Source: Candidatus Peregrinibacteria bacterium
GTDB lineage: Bacteria; Patescibacteriota; Gracilibacteria; UBA1369; JABINC01
Assembly: GCA_018697675.1 (NCBI GenBank)
Contig: JABINC010000041.1
Location: 1 to 64,000 of the forward strand
Length of the DNA: 64,000 bases
Direction: 5' to 3'
Shown piece by piece: positions 1 through 10,250 of the stretch (its first letter is position 1; every line of letters starts with the position of its first letter). Below the pieces are notes generated by a model. It searched no databases, was not told the DNA's origin, and saw only the letters and a program-made list of their open reading frames with translations. The position numbers and the translations under genes are program-made.

Positions 1-1
1 A

Positions 2-982
2 AAGACAAAAAATTATTTCATCACAGACGCCCGATACAAGCAGGAAGCAAAAAAGTTGAAAGGGAAACTCAAATTTGAACTAATTATTCAGGATAAGAAT
101 TTCAAAGAATTATTTCAAAAAGGACTAAAAAAACATCGGGTAAAACACATGTATTTCGAAGCAGAAGACATGACAATTTCGAGATTAAAATCATTCAAAA
201 AACTATTTGAAAAAGGAATTAAATTCAAAGAAACCGAAAGTGAAATCGCCAAAAATATGCGTGTACAAAAAAATAGATCGGAAATTCTAAAAACACGCAA
301 GGCACAACAAATAATCGAAAAAGTTTTCAAGCAAATCAAAAAGGAATTAAAACCAAAACAGACTGAAAAAAATGTCGCTTGGAGAATCAAAGAGCTCTGC
401 CAAAAATACGGTGCAGAAGATATAAGCTTCAAACCAATCGTAGCATTCGGACCCAACTCAGCCTCACCTCATCACACCCCAACTGATCACAAGCTTCGCA
501 AAGGAGAACCAGTCCTAATCGACATGGGCGCTCGCTATCAAGGCTACTGTTCAGACATGACTAGAATGATTTTTACAAACAAACCAACCAAAGAACAAAC
601 CGAAGTTTACAACACAGTTTTAAAGGCCCAAACCGCAGCAATAAAGGCAATCGCGCCAGGCATAAAAGCTTCATCTATAGCCAAAATTGCCAAAAAAATC
701 ATCGAAGATGCAGGCTATAAAGAATCACATTCTCTTGGCCATGGAGTTGGAATAGAAGTACACGATCCACCAACTTCACTCAGTATAAAATCCAAAGACA
801 TCCTCCGAGAAGGAATGATAGTGACAATCGAACCAGGCATCTACCTCCCAGGTAAATTCGGAGTCCGAATCGAAGACATGGGAGTAGTCACTCGCACAGG
901 AATCAAAATATTCACAAAAACACCAAAAAAATTGAGCTCTAATTGCAAGCCAAGCACCTCTACCATTTCTCAAGTTCGCTAA
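2..982 (+). CDS. Xaa-Pro aminopeptidase / M24 family metallopeptidase (5' truncated by window edge)
   Basis: ORF 56..982 begins at a TTG, but the frame is open to position 2 and encodes KTKNYFITDARYKQEAKKL, typical of the creatinase-like N-domain, so the real start lies upstream. M24 signatures: DMGARYQGYCSDMTRM, SHSLGHGVGIEVHDPP, EGMIVTIEPGIYLPGKFGVRIED. Confidence 0.93.
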   Translation, partial: KTKNYFITDARYKQEAKKLKGKLKFELIIQDKNFKELFQKGLKKHRVKHMYFEAEDMTISRLKSFKKLFEKGIKFKETESEIAKNMRVQKNRSEILKTRKAQQIIEKVFKQIKKELKPKQTEKNVAWRIKELCQKYGAEDISFKPIVAFGPNSASPHHTPTDHKLRKGEPVLIDMGARYQGYCSDMTRMIFTNKPTKEQTEVYNTVLKAQTAAIKAIAPGIKASSIAKIAKKIIEDAGYKESHSLGHGVGIEVHDPPTSLSIKSKDILREGMIVTIEPGIYLPGKFGVRIEDMGVVTRTGIKIFTKTPKKLSSNCKPSTSTISQVR

Positions 983-1934
983 GTGCAAAATCCACTATAT
1001 CAATACTTTCTTTAAAATCATCAATATAGAGTTGTAGAATTTTTGGATTCAAGATTTCACGTGCAAAAGAACATTCAAATCTATTGCTTCTACCAGAGAA
1101 TCCTAAAGAAAATCGATGTTGCTTAAATGAAAATACGAAGGCTCTTTCAGGATATTTACTTCTCAAGCCTCGTGCTATAGACAAAAATTTATTGGAAAAA
1201 CTCATTCCTATATCTTCAGAGGGCGCAAACATACGGAACTCATTGCCAATGGCAGGATCAGAGATAGGAATAGCAACTCCACGCCCCTTTCCTCCAAATA
1301 TTTTCATAACCTTGCCAAGTGAGGCAGTAAGCAAATCTTCTTTGCCACGCAAGAAATACATAGGCCCTTCAGAAAGCTTTTCATGTAAGTCAAAAATATA
1401 AAACTGACCTTTGAAAATAGTACGAGTCCTACTACTCTTCCCTCCTCCAGATTTTCTTTTAGCTTTCACATCAGAAAATTTAACATTTACCTTCCCATTT
1501 AGAGAAAATAAATCACTTCCTTTGTAACGATTCGGAACATAATTGAACAATCCGGCATCGACAAAATCCTCTTTGGAAATCTTATCAAGAGGGGAATATT
1601 GAAATCGTTTATCGATATCCCTAATCAACTTCTCAACAACAAGGGTTTTATAACGTTCAGCATGTTGTTGTGTTTTTTTTGAAGTAGAAATCATAAATGC
1701 AAAAATCGAAAAAAATGCAGCAATAACCAGAAGAAATGCATACTTCGAATATTCTTGTGCAAATTCACTCACAATCATAAGAAACCCAAAAGTTCCAAAA
1801 AGAAAAATAACAAGGAAGAGAATCGACATATTCATTCTCTTTTTAAATGCGCGAAATTGCAAAATATCAGGAGAGTTTTCCAGACTCTGAATCAAATTAT
1901 GAATCAGCGGCGAAATTGAACCTTTCTCATCCAT
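960..1934 (-). CDS. Two-TM membrane protein resembling DUF3137 family
   Basis: Two adjacent hydrophobic helices near the N-terminus (SILFLVIFLFGTFGFLMIV; YAFLLVIAAFFSIFAFMI), then a soluble domain with FKGQFYIFDLHEKL. Convergent overlap with the M24 gene. Confidence 0.6.
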   Translation of the reverse strand: MDEKGSISPLIHNLIQSLENSPDILQFRAFKKRMNMSILFLVIFLFGTFGFLMIVSEFAQEYSKYAFLLVIAAFFSIFAFMISTSKKTQQHAERYKTLVVEKLIRDIDKRFQYSPLDKISKEDFVDAGLFNYVPNRYKGSDLFSLNGKVNVKFSDVKAKRKSGGGKSSRTRTIFKGQFYIFDLHEKLSEGPMYFLRGKEDLLTASLGKVMKIFGGKGRGVAIPISDPAIGNEFRMFAPSEDIGMSFSNKFLSIARGLRSKYPERAFVFSFKQHRFSLGFSGRSNRFECSFAREILNPKILQLYIDDFKESIDIVDFALSELEKW

Positions 1935-2020
1935 AGAATAATCTTTACATAAACTAACAGAAAGGTATCATACGGAGCGTCTAAGTTACAACATTTTTAA
2001 AGACAATAACAACTTTGCTT

Positions 2021-3805
2021 ATGTGCGGAATCTTCTCTTATTTCGGACCAAAGACCAATATCGAAGAATTGATCACGGGAGGGCTTATGAATCTTGAATA
2101 TCGTGGATATGACTCTTGGGGAATTGCTTACAAAACAGCTCAAGGAATTGAAATTGAAAAAGAAATCGGAAAAATAAGTGATAGAGTTTTATCGAATAAT
2201 TCACAAGACACAGGCCTTGAAACAAACATTGCAATTGGTCATTCAAGGTGGGCAACGCATGGAGGAGTAACACAGGCTAATGCACATCCACATTTTTCAG
2301 CAGATAAAAATATCGTACTCGTACACAATGGAATTATTGAAAATTTCTTTGAATTGAAAGAGGAATTGAAAAAGGGAGGGGTAGAATTTGTTTCTGAAAC
2401 TGACACAGAGGTATTCGCTCATTTGATCAGTCTTTATTTACATGAAGGATTCGAAGAAGCTGTTAAAAAAGCCTTGGCTAAGGTTCATGGGAGATTTGCA
2501 ATTGTTGTGATCTGCAAAGATGAAAATAAATTGATCGCGGCTCGCGTCGGCTCACCGCTGATTGTAGGAATCGACAAAGAACAAAATGAATATTTCATAG
2601 CTTCGGATATCCCGGCCTTCCTAAAACACACCAAAGACGTAATGTATCTGGACGATGGACAGATGGTGACAATTGATCAAAATGGTGCGCATTTCTATGA
2701 TATGGAATCAGGGAAGAGGATTGAAAAACGTATTGTGACAATCGATTGGGATTTGGAAAGTGCTGAGAAAGGTGACTTCGCACACTTCATGATAAAAGAA
2801 ATCACAGAGCAAAAAAACACTCTTCACAGGGCAATAAATCAGGATGCTGGATTAATTTTGGAACTCGCAGAATGTATCAAAAACGCATATGGAACATTTT
2901 TGATCGGATGCGGAACCGCTGGAAAAGTGTGTATGGTAGCGGAATACCTATTCGCACACGTGGCAAAACGTCACATCAATGTAGCATTCGGATCAGAATT
3001 CAATCATTACAAGCATTTCATAAAAGACAAGAGTTTAATGATAGCGGTATCGCAAAGCGGAGAAACGGCGGACACTCTAGAGGCAATAGAAGTTGCAAAA
3101 GGAAAAGGAGCAAATATTGCATCAATTCTAAATGTAGAAACCTCAACCATGGCTCGAATTTCAGACTTCGTACTCCCAGTCAAAGCCGGCCCCGAAAAAG
3201 CCGTTGCATCTACAAAAGTTACCACTTCTCAAATAGCAATTTTGACCCTACTCGCATACGCACTCGCAGATAGATTAGAAGAAGGAGAACAACTGTTAAT
3301 CGCAGCGGCAGGACAAATCAACGACATGCTAAATCCAAGATACGAGAGACATATAAAAGCTCTCGCAGACAAAATTTATCACTCAGAAAGCATGTACATC
3401 ATCGGAAAAGACATGAATTACCCAATAGCTCTGGAGGCTGCAATCAAGCTGCAGGAAGTTTCATATATTCATGCGGAAGGGTTCGCCGGAGGCGAACTCA
3501 AACACGGCCCAATTGCCCTGATTTCCGAAGGGACTCCAGTCATCGCAATAGTTGCAAATGACGAATACAAACAAGAAATTCTCTCAAATGCTATGGAGAT
3601 CAAAGCAAGAGGCGGCTACATAATCGGAGTCAGCCCCGAGAATTCAGAAATCTTCGACTATTGGATTAAGGTCCCAGATGCCGGGAATGCATCCCCAATC
3701 GTAAACATCATCCCAATCCAAATCCTCGCCTACTACCTATCTTTGCTGCGCGAAAACAACCCCGACATGCCCCGCAACCTTGCGAAAAGCGTGACTGTTA
3801 AGTAA
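2021..3805 (+). CDS. glmS: Glutamine--fructose-6-phosphate aminotransferase (isomerizing)
   Basis: N-terminal MCGIFSYFG (Ntn Cys nucleophile); GHSRWATHGGVTQANAHPH; SIS domains; C-terminal PRNLAKSVTVK. ORF track starts at TTG 2015; ATG at 2021 exposes the catalytic Cys. Confidence 0.97.
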   Translation: MCGIFSYFGPKTNIEELITGGLMNLEYRGYDSWGIAYKTAQGIEIEKEIGKISDRVLSNNSQDTGLETNIAIGHSRWATHGGVTQANAHPHFSADKNIVLVHNGIIENFFELKEELKKGGVEFVSETDTEVFAHLISLYLHEGFEEAVKKALAKVHGRFAIVVICKDENKLIAARVGSPLIVGIDKEQNEYFIASDIPAFLKHTKDVMYLDDGQMVTIDQNGAHFYDMESGKRIEKRIVTIDWDLESAEKGDFAHFMIKEITEQKNTLHRAINQDAGLILELAECIKNAYGTFLIGCGTAGKVCMVAEYLFAHVAKRHINVAFGSEFNHYKHFIKDKSLMIAVSQSGETADTLEAIEVAKGKGANIASILNVETSTMARISDFVLPVKAGPEKAVASTKVTTSQIAILTLLAYALADRLEEGEQLLIAAAGQINDMLNPRYERHIKALADKIYHSESMYIIGKDMNYPIALEAAIKLQEVSYIHAEGFAGGELKHGPIALISEGTPVIAIVANDEYKQEILSNAMEIKARGGYIIGVSPENSEIFDYWIKVPDAGNASPIVNIIPIQILAYYLSLLRENNPDMPRNLAKSVTVK

Positions 3806-3832
3806 TCCATAGAATTATAATCAGAAATGCGC

Positions 3833-3838
3833 TATAAT
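3833..3838 (+). promoter_or_regulatory. -10 element upstream of pyk (TATAAT)
   Basis: Exact TATAAT 26 nt upstream of the pyk ATG; the hexamer at -35 spacing (TAGAAT) is weak. Confidence 0.45.
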
Positions 3839-3863
3839 ACTGAGAGTAATTAGCATTTTAAAG

Positions 3864-5261
3864 ATGTTCAAAAACACAAAAATCGTAGCAACGCTGGGAC
3901 CATCCTCAGATGACTACACAACTATCAAGAAGATGGTGCAGGCCGGAATGAATGTTGCACGGCTCAATTTTTCGCATGGGACTCATGAACATCATGCGCA
4001 TCTTCTAAAAACTGTTCGGAAGGTTGCCAAGAACCTCGACACACCAATTGCAATCATACAAGATCTCCAAGGTCCAAAAATTCGCGTAGGAGAATTAAAA
4101 AAACCTGTGAAAGTTAAGAAAGGACAAATTATTAAACTTTCAACAAAACGCGCAGGAAAAGAAAGCGTCACTATCGTGCCGCTGCAATACCACTCCCTTC
4201 CCTCAGAAGTTAAAAAAGACACAACAATATTTATAAATGACGGACTTATCGAATTAAAAGTTCTAAAAACAAACCGTAAAGATCTCATAGAATGCAAAGT
4301 AATTTGCGGAGGAGAAATCACTTCACGCAGAGGAATCAATGTAATAGATGGCTGCCTAAAATCCGCAACGCTCACAGCAAAAGACAAAAAAGATCTCGCC
4401 TGGGGAATCAAAAATAAAGTGGATTACATCGCTCTTTCATTCGTAAAAGATGCCAAAGACATAAGAGATTTGAAACGCCGACTCAAAGGAACTGATATAA
4501 AAGTAATTGCAAAAATTGAAAGACGAGAAGCCGTAGAAGAAAAAATTCTGGAAGCAATTATAAAAGCTTCTGACGCAATTATGGTGGCCCGCGGAGACCT
4601 GGGGGTTGAAGTGAGACCAGAGTATGTGCCTATCTTGCAAAAAAGAATGATTCACCTTGCAAACGAATATGCCAGACCAGTCATCACGGCCACTCAAATG
4701 CTCCAATCCATGATTCACAATCCCGCTCCGACAAGGGCCGAAGTTAGCGATGTTGCAAATGCAATTCTAGATCACACAGATGCCGTAATGCTCTCAAATG
4801 AGACTTCAACTGGCCCCTACCCTATAAAAGCCGTTCGCATAATGAAACGAATCGCAACGGTCACAGAGGAAGAGATGAAACGTCATGAAATTCTCATGCC
4901 GACAAATATAAAAAACATGCCAGTGATCTGTGCAAACGCATATGCTGGAGTGAGACTCGCATTTGATATGGAAGCACACATGATAGTTGTCCTAACTCGC
5001 ACAGGAGAAAGCGCTCTAAAAGTTGCAAAATATCGACCTCTCAAACACAACGTTATCTTCACTGCAGACGAAAAAACAAAGAACCAATTGTCACTAGTCT
5101 GGGGCGTAAATGAAATATTCTGTACAAATAATTTCGCCAAGCTTACAACCAAAGAAATCGTACAAATTCTGAAGAAAGAAAAACTCACTTTCAAAGGCCA
5201 AGAAATTATAATCATCGATGCCAGAGAAAGATCTCGAAAAATCGAGACAGTTGTGATATGA
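3864..5261 (+). CDS. pyk: Pyruvate kinase
   Basis: TKIVATLGPSS, RLNFSHGTHEHH, DLQGPKIRVGEL, IMVARGDLGVEV, ARPVITATQMLQSM, AEVSDVANAILDHTDAVMLSNETSTG. Confidence 0.98.
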   Translation: MFKNTKIVATLGPSSDDYTTIKKMVQAGMNVARLNFSHGTHEHHAHLLKTVRKVAKNLDTPIAIIQDLQGPKIRVGELKKPVKVKKGQIIKLSTKRAGKESVTIVPLQYHSLPSEVKKDTTIFINDGLIELKVLKTNRKDLIECKVICGGEITSRRGINVIDGCLKSATLTAKDKKDLAWGIKNKVDYIALSFVKDAKDIRDLKRRLKGTDIKVIAKIERREAVEEKILEAIIKASDAIMVARGDLGVEVRPEYVPILQKRMIHLANEYARPVITATQMLQSMIHNPAPTRAEVSDVANAILDHTDAVMLSNETSTGPYPIKAVRIMKRIATVTEEEMKRHEILMPTNIKNMPVICANAYAGVRLAFDMEAHMIVVLTRTGESALKVAKYRPLKHNVIFTADEKTKNQLSLVWGVNEIFCTNNFAKLTTKEIVQILKKEKLTFKGQEIIIIDARERSRKIETVVI

Positions 5262-5338
5262 AATCATCACATTACAAACAAAAATCAACTAGCTCTCCAA
5301 CAAAAAACGATTACAATGACACCTCGTAAACTTTTTTG

Positions 5339-6370
5339 ATGAGAACTTTAAGCATACATGATGTCTGCAAGGTAGCAAAACCCTTAATCGAAATTATAGA
5401 GGTAGACCTACCAAACAGCTGGGAAGACCACCTGACCAGTGAATTTGAAGGCATAGAGCTGCATACAGCAAGAGATTTAGGGGAATTGGCAGCGACGGTA
5501 AAGAAAAGAATACTGACATTGGCCCTCACCGACGACCTATTAATGCAACAATATCTCTTCATTTTTCATCGAGCTAGAAACGATGCCAGATTGGCTTTAG
5601 CACTAGAACTTGATCTCGAAGAAATGTGCGAAAAAGAGATTGCCGGATTCGATTATTCCGCAAGGACAGGATTTCTAGAATTTCTAAAAACGAGAAATGG
5701 GGAATGGGCATCCGGTGATCTGAAAAACTGGCCCCATCCAAAATATTCCGGTGAGGTAATACGCCACAGAATTTGTTCTCTCATAGGAGAAATGACCCCA
5801 GAATCAATACTTATAGTGGCTGGCCCAGAAGGAGCCGAATTATTGAAGAGGAATCCATTCATTATAAAAAGATCAAAAATGATAAGGTGCGAAATGGAAG
5901 GCATTGTGCAATTAGCAGGATTTTTAAAGTCTTTGAAAAAAGGACAAACATGGGCCTCCGAAGATTTGAAAGAATACCCAGGAAATAAAATTGACGGGGG
6001 GAAAATAAGAAAGTGGTTCACAAGAAACATAGGATTTATAAAAAGTAGAGTAGACGCATTTCTTATGAAATATGGATATGAAAAATATATAACACGTAAT
6101 CCATTTAGAGGAAGAATACTCAGGGATCCAAAAATGGTAAAAAAATACCTGGAAGAGTTCATAAGAAGTACCCCTAACAACGGATGGAGTATCTCAAATC
6201 TTTTAGCCTGGACGTCAAAAGATGGACTAGCTATAGGAAGAACTCTCTATTCATATCTCGAATGGACCAGCGAATCTGGGATAATAAGAACCCTCAAGAA
6301 ATATGGAATCGATATAGAATTACTAGAAACATATCCTTTCTTCCCCAAAAATGATCACCATCCGAGGTAA
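5339..6370 (+). CDS. Hypothetical protein with three internal ~64-aa repeats
   Basis: Single ORF (ATG 5339; track start TTG 5336). Three aligned repeats: FLEFLKTRNGEWASGDLKNWP..., FLKSLKKGQTWASEDLKEYPG..., LEEFIRSTPNNGWSISNLLAWT..., each ending in NPF/NPF/YPF. Confidence 0.75.
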   Translation: MRTLSIHDVCKVAKPLIEIIEVDLPNSWEDHLTSEFEGIELHTARDLGELAATVKKRILTLALTDDLLMQQYLFIFHRARNDARLALALELDLEEMCEKEIAGFDYSARTGFLEFLKTRNGEWASGDLKNWPHPKYSGEVIRHRICSLIGEMTPESILIVAGPEGAELLKRNPFIIKRSKMIRCEMEGIVQLAGFLKSLKKGQTWASEDLKEYPGNKIDGGKIRKWFTRNIGFIKSRVDAFLMKYGYEKYITRNPFRGRILRDPKMVKKYLEEFIRSTPNNGWSISNLLAWTSKDGLAIGRTLYSYLEWTSESGIIRTLKKYGIDIELLETYPFFPKNDHHPR

Positions 6371-6381
6371 AAACTGGCGAC

Positions 6382-6409
6382 TTGTTTTAACACGCTCATC
6401 CCCTATAAT
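6382..6409 (+). promoter_or_regulatory. Sigma70-like promoter upstream of ruvC
   Basis: TTGTTT-N16-TATAAT, 23 nt before the ruvC ATG. Confidence 0.55.
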
Positions 6410-6432
6410 ACATGTACTATTTAAAATAGAAT

Positions 6433-6912
6433 ATGATCATACTCGGCATCGATCCCGGAACTGCAACTACTGGTTTTGCTATACTCAAACAAAGATCAGA
6501 TTCATTACAATTGATAGATTATGGATGCATACGGACAAAAGCGGAAAAACCTCATCATGAAAGACTTAATGAAATTGCAAAAGATTTAACTGATATAATC
6601 AATAAATACAAACCGACAACCTGCGCTATAGAAAAACTTTTCTTTTCAAAAAACATTAAGACAGCAATGACCGTATCAGAAGCCCGCGGAGTGCTCATGC
6701 AACAAGCCTCAAATGCCGGTCTGGACATCTACGAATACACCCCAAATGAAGTAAAATCTACCGTGACAGGCGATGGGAAAGCAGATAAACTCCAGGTGCA
6801 AAAAATGGTTAAAGTAATCCTCAACTTAAGAGAAATACCCAAGCCAGATGACGCCGCAGATGCTATCGCAATTGCACTATGTCATTTGCAAAAATCCAAA
6901 TTGCCAAAATAA
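6433..6912 (+). CDS. ruvC: Crossover junction endodeoxyribonuclease RuvC
   Basis: MIILGIDPGTATTGFAIL, AIEKLFFSKNIKTAMTVSEARGVL, PDDAADAIAIALCH. Confidence 0.97.
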   Translation: MIILGIDPGTATTGFAILKQRSDSLQLIDYGCIRTKAEKPHHERLNEIAKDLTDIINKYKPTTCAIEKLFFSKNIKTAMTVSEARGVLMQQASNAGLDIYEYTPNEVKSTVTGDGKADKLQVQKMVKVILNLREIPKPDDAADAIAIALCHLQKSKLPK

Positions 6913-6913
6913 A

Positions 6914-8359
6914 ATGAAAAAACTTTCAAACCTACTCATCTTACTCACGCTAATACTGCTAAGTGTTGTTCTCATACAACATTTTGGACTAACCAAATAC
7001 GTTACAAGTCATTTTTCAACTCAAGAAGAAGCCGTTCAAGAAGAAGTAGAAACCAAAGAAAAAATTAGAACTAGAATTTCATATGCAAAGCATATCGAAA
7101 AAGGAGATAGCCGGTTTCAAAATGGGTATCTTACCCTTGCGATCACAGAATACAGCCTGGCAAGTCAACTCGAACCCACTTTGCCAGAACCATATATCAA
7201 GATCGGAAAAGTCCACTTCGGCGAAAAAGATTTCACAAAAGCATTGGAAAATTTCCGAATAGCTAATCAAATTGATATAAAAAATATTGAATCAAAAATT
7301 CTAATTGGAATTACATATATAAGCCTCAGCGAATTCGACAAATCTGAGAAAATTTTCAACTCCATAGAAGGCAACGATGCAAGAATTTATTATTACAGAG
7401 GCCTACTCGGCGTACTTTACAAGAGATATGAAGATGCAAAATATAATTTAGAAGAAGTTCTAAAAATCAATCCCGAGAGTCAAATAGCTGACAATGCTAA
7501 AAGAATACTAAATGCATTCACAACTTTCGAAGGTAGTGAGGGGGCACAAGAGACTTATCTCCGCACTCTGCTAGCTCAAAATTTAAGTGAAATAAACGAG
7601 CACAACTTAACAATACAAGTAATTTATGACGTTCTGGAAGCCAATCCAGAATATCGTGATGCATGGATAATCCTGGGGTATTCTTATTTGAATCTAGAGA
7701 AATATTTCGATGCAATATCAAGCCTAAAAGAAGCCGAAGAAATAGACCCAAGTAAACCAGAGACTCTATATTTCCTGGGACTTGCCGAGAAAAAACAAGG
7801 CGAATATGGAGAATCTATAAATCATTTGGAAATTGCACTTAGAAATGGTTTTGAACCAAAAGAAGCAGTATTTAAAGAACTTGCAGAAGGATATCTCAAA
7901 AATGAAGAATACGAAAAATCAGTTCAATACTATGAAAAATTGATTGAAGTTAATCCTGAAAATCTCGATGCATTTATAAAAGCAATTTGGATTTACCTGG
8001 ATTTCATAGGTGATTCAAACAAGGCGACAGAAATAGCAGAGAGCGTCGTACTATCTCACCCAGATAGTGCACTTAGCTACAATTTACTCGGCTGGGCCTT
8101 GGCAGAAGAAGGAGACGTGGAAGGATCAAAAGAGAATTTAGACAAAGCCATTGAAATGGATGAAAACTTGGCAGCCGCATATTTGAATTTAGGAATCTGG
8201 TATGAGGTGCAAGATAATTTGAAAGAAGCCAAAGCCAACTACAACCGTGCATACGAACTAGAAAAAGGCACAGCCATAGGTGAAAAAGCCATGATCCGAT
8301 ATAATGCAATCATAAAGGCTGAAGCGGCAGAAGAAGTAACTCCAAATTCAACTAACTAA
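6914..8359 (+). CDS. Tetratricopeptide repeat protein with N-terminal membrane anchor
   Basis: ATG 6914 (MKKLSNLLILLTLILLSVVLIQHFGL) is a better start than track start 6848. Repeated TPR motifs, e.g. AWIILGYSYLNLEKYFDAISSLKEAEEIDPSKPETLYFLG. Confidence 0.9.
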   Translation: MKKLSNLLILLTLILLSVVLIQHFGLTKYVTSHFSTQEEAVQEEVETKEKIRTRISYAKHIEKGDSRFQNGYLTLAITEYSLASQLEPTLPEPYIKIGKVHFGEKDFTKALENFRIANQIDIKNIESKILIGITYISLSEFDKSEKIFNSIEGNDARIYYYRGLLGVLYKRYEDAKYNLEEVLKINPESQIADNAKRILNAFTTFEGSEGAQETYLRTLLAQNLSEINEHNLTIQVIYDVLEANPEYRDAWIILGYSYLNLEKYFDAISSLKEAEEIDPSKPETLYFLGLAEKKQGEYGESINHLEIALRNGFEPKEAVFKELAEGYLKNEEYEKSVQYYEKLIEVNPENLDAFIKAIWIYLDFIGDSNKATEIAESVVLSHPDSALSYNLLGWALAEEGDVEGSKENLDKAIEMDENLAAAYLNLGIWYEVQDNLKEAKANYNRAYELEKGTAIGEKAMIRYNAIIKAEAAEEVTPNSTN

Positions 8360-8367
8360 ACTTAAAA

Positions 8368-9138
8368 ATGGAAGCATCAATACCATTCCTGATATTCATA
8401 TTCGGAACCTGCATCGGAAGTTTTTTGAGCGTCTTGATCCACCGAATACACGAAAACGAAAAAGGGATCCTGCTTGGCAGATCAAAGTGCCCAGAGTGTA
8501 AATACTCTCTCCGTCCACTAGATCTAATCCCTCTAATTTCATATGTATTTTCACGTGGGAAATGTAGGAATTGTGAAAAAAAAATCAGCCTTACCTACCC
8601 TGCCCTAGAACTGATGACTGGGGCCACATTTCTATGTCTCTATCTATTTTTAGGATCACCTCTATATATAGGAATATATTATATTCTAGCATTTGCAGCA
8701 CTAATTTTCACGTTTTTCTACGATATCAAATACATGAAAATAAGTGATCGGATCCTTTTACCTGTAATTGGACTGGGATTGCTCATGCCATTTGTGCCAG
8801 GATATTCACTCGGATTTACAGAGGTTCTCATAGGATTTGCGATACCGGTTGTGTTTTTCGCACTGCAAATTCTGATCTCCGGCGGCCGATGGATCGGCGG
8901 CGGCGACCTACGAATCGGCGCACTCATGGGGGTTTTGCTTGGCTGGAAATTAGTGATTGTGGCTTTGTTCAGCGGATATTTAGCCGGCGCCATAATCAGC
9001 CTAATCCTCCTAACGTCATCAAAATTCAATCGAAAAAGCATGATTCCTTTCGGGCCATTTTTGGTAATCGGCACCTATATCGCATTCTTCTACGGAGAAA
9101 GAATAATTGAGTGGTATTTAGCATTGATTTCAGTATAA
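8368..9138 (+). CDS. Prepilin peptidase (A24 family, type IV leader peptidase)
   Basis: FGTCIGSFLSVLIHRI; two CxxC pairs (CPECKYSLRPLDLIPLISY...GKCRNCEKKIS); FFYDIKYMKISD; GGGDLRIGALMG. Confidence 0.93.
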   Translation: MEASIPFLIFIFGTCIGSFLSVLIHRIHENEKGILLGRSKCPECKYSLRPLDLIPLISYVFSRGKCRNCEKKISLTYPALELMTGATFLCLYLFLGSPLYIGIYYILAFAALIFTFFYDIKYMKISDRILLPVIGLGLLMPFVPGYSLGFTEVLIGFAIPVVFFALQILISGGRWIGGGDLRIGALMGVLLGWKLVIVALFSGYLAGAIISLILLTSSKFNRKSMIPFGPFLVIGTYIAFFYGERIIEWYLALISV

Positions 9139-9163
9139 TACGTACCGCATATAATATTGGACA

Positions 9164-10237
9164 ATGAAAGCCGTAATTTTAGCAGGGGGATCAGGAACTC
9201 GCCTCTGGCCATTATCAAGAAAGGAAAGCCCCAAACAACTACACAAACTCGTATCAAGGAAAACCCTTTTACAGGAGACGATAGACCGTCTCGATTTTCT
9301 TGCGCCAGAAGATATCTACATTGCAACCAACGAAAAATATATTGAAGAAGTTAAAGCTCAGACAAAAGAAATCCCTGAAAAAAACTTCATAGTCGAACCG
9401 GCCATGCGAGACACCGCGACCTGCATTGGCTTTGCAGCAAGTTACATAGCAAAAGATCATCCACATGAAGTGATGGCAGTCGTTTACTCAGATCAATTGA
9501 TAAAAGAGAAAAAGAATTTCCAAGAAAAATTGAAAGTAGCAGAACGCATAGCTCGTGAGGAAAACACCATCAACATAATAGAAGTAAAAGCCCGTTATCC
9601 GAGTACAGCATACGGTTATGTCATGCTCGGAGATGCTCTCGAACCAGTAGATGGGCACGAGATTTATGGTTTCGAAAAATTCGTAGAAAAACCAAATGCA
9701 GAAACAGCTGCAAAGCTAGTTGAATCATTTAAATACATGTGGAACACGGGTCTTTATGTATGGCGTATCGACACAATCCTAAAAGCCTATGCAGAATTCC
9801 TGCCAGACACATACCGCAGACTCATGAAGATGATGAAAAACATGGGACATGACTGGGCAGAAAGTCAGATCAAACAAGAATATCGCGCATGCGAGAAAAT
9901 CTCTATCGATTACGGAATCATGGAGAAAATCAACAAGAAGAAAGTACGTATAATTCCAGCTTACTTAGGATGGAGCGACATTGGAACATGGAAAACTCTC
10001 CACGAAGAATTAACCAAAAGCCCAGACGGTAACTTGAAAAAAGGTAGCGTACTAGCGATCGATACAAAGGGCTCTCTCATATACAACTATTCAAAAAAAT
10101 TAGTTGCAACACTCGGCGTGCAAGATCTAGTGATTGTAGAGACCGAAGATGCCCTACTCGTCTGCTCAAAAGAACATTCATCCGATCTAAAAAAACTTAT
10201 AAAAGAGGTGGGAGAACATAAAAAAGAATTACTTTAA
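9164..10237 (+). CDS. manC: Mannose-1-phosphate guanylyltransferase
   Basis: MKAVILAGGSGTRLWPLSRKESPKQLHKL; FVEKPNAETA; WNTGLYVWR; LGWSDIGTWKTL. Confidence 0.93.
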   Translation: MKAVILAGGSGTRLWPLSRKESPKQLHKLVSRKTLLQETIDRLDFLAPEDIYIATNEKYIEEVKAQTKEIPEKNFIVEPAMRDTATCIGFAASYIAKDHPHEVMAVVYSDQLIKEKKNFQEKLKVAERIAREENTINIIEVKARYPSTAYGYVMLGDALEPVDGHEIYGFEKFVEKPNAETAAKLVESFKYMWNTGLYVWRIDTILKAYAEFLPDTYRRLMKMMKNMGHDWAESQIKQEYRACEKISIDYGIMEKINKKKVRIIPAYLGWSDIGTWKTLHEELTKSPDGNLKKGSVLAIDTKGSLIYNYSKKLVATLGVQDLVIVETEDALLVCSKEHSSDLKKLIKEVGEHKKELL

Positions 10238-10250
10238 ACAAAAATCAAAC

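Noticed and set aside
6351-6560. + ORF of 69 aa overlapping ruvC
   Set aside because: Off-frame with ruvC; no supporting motif.
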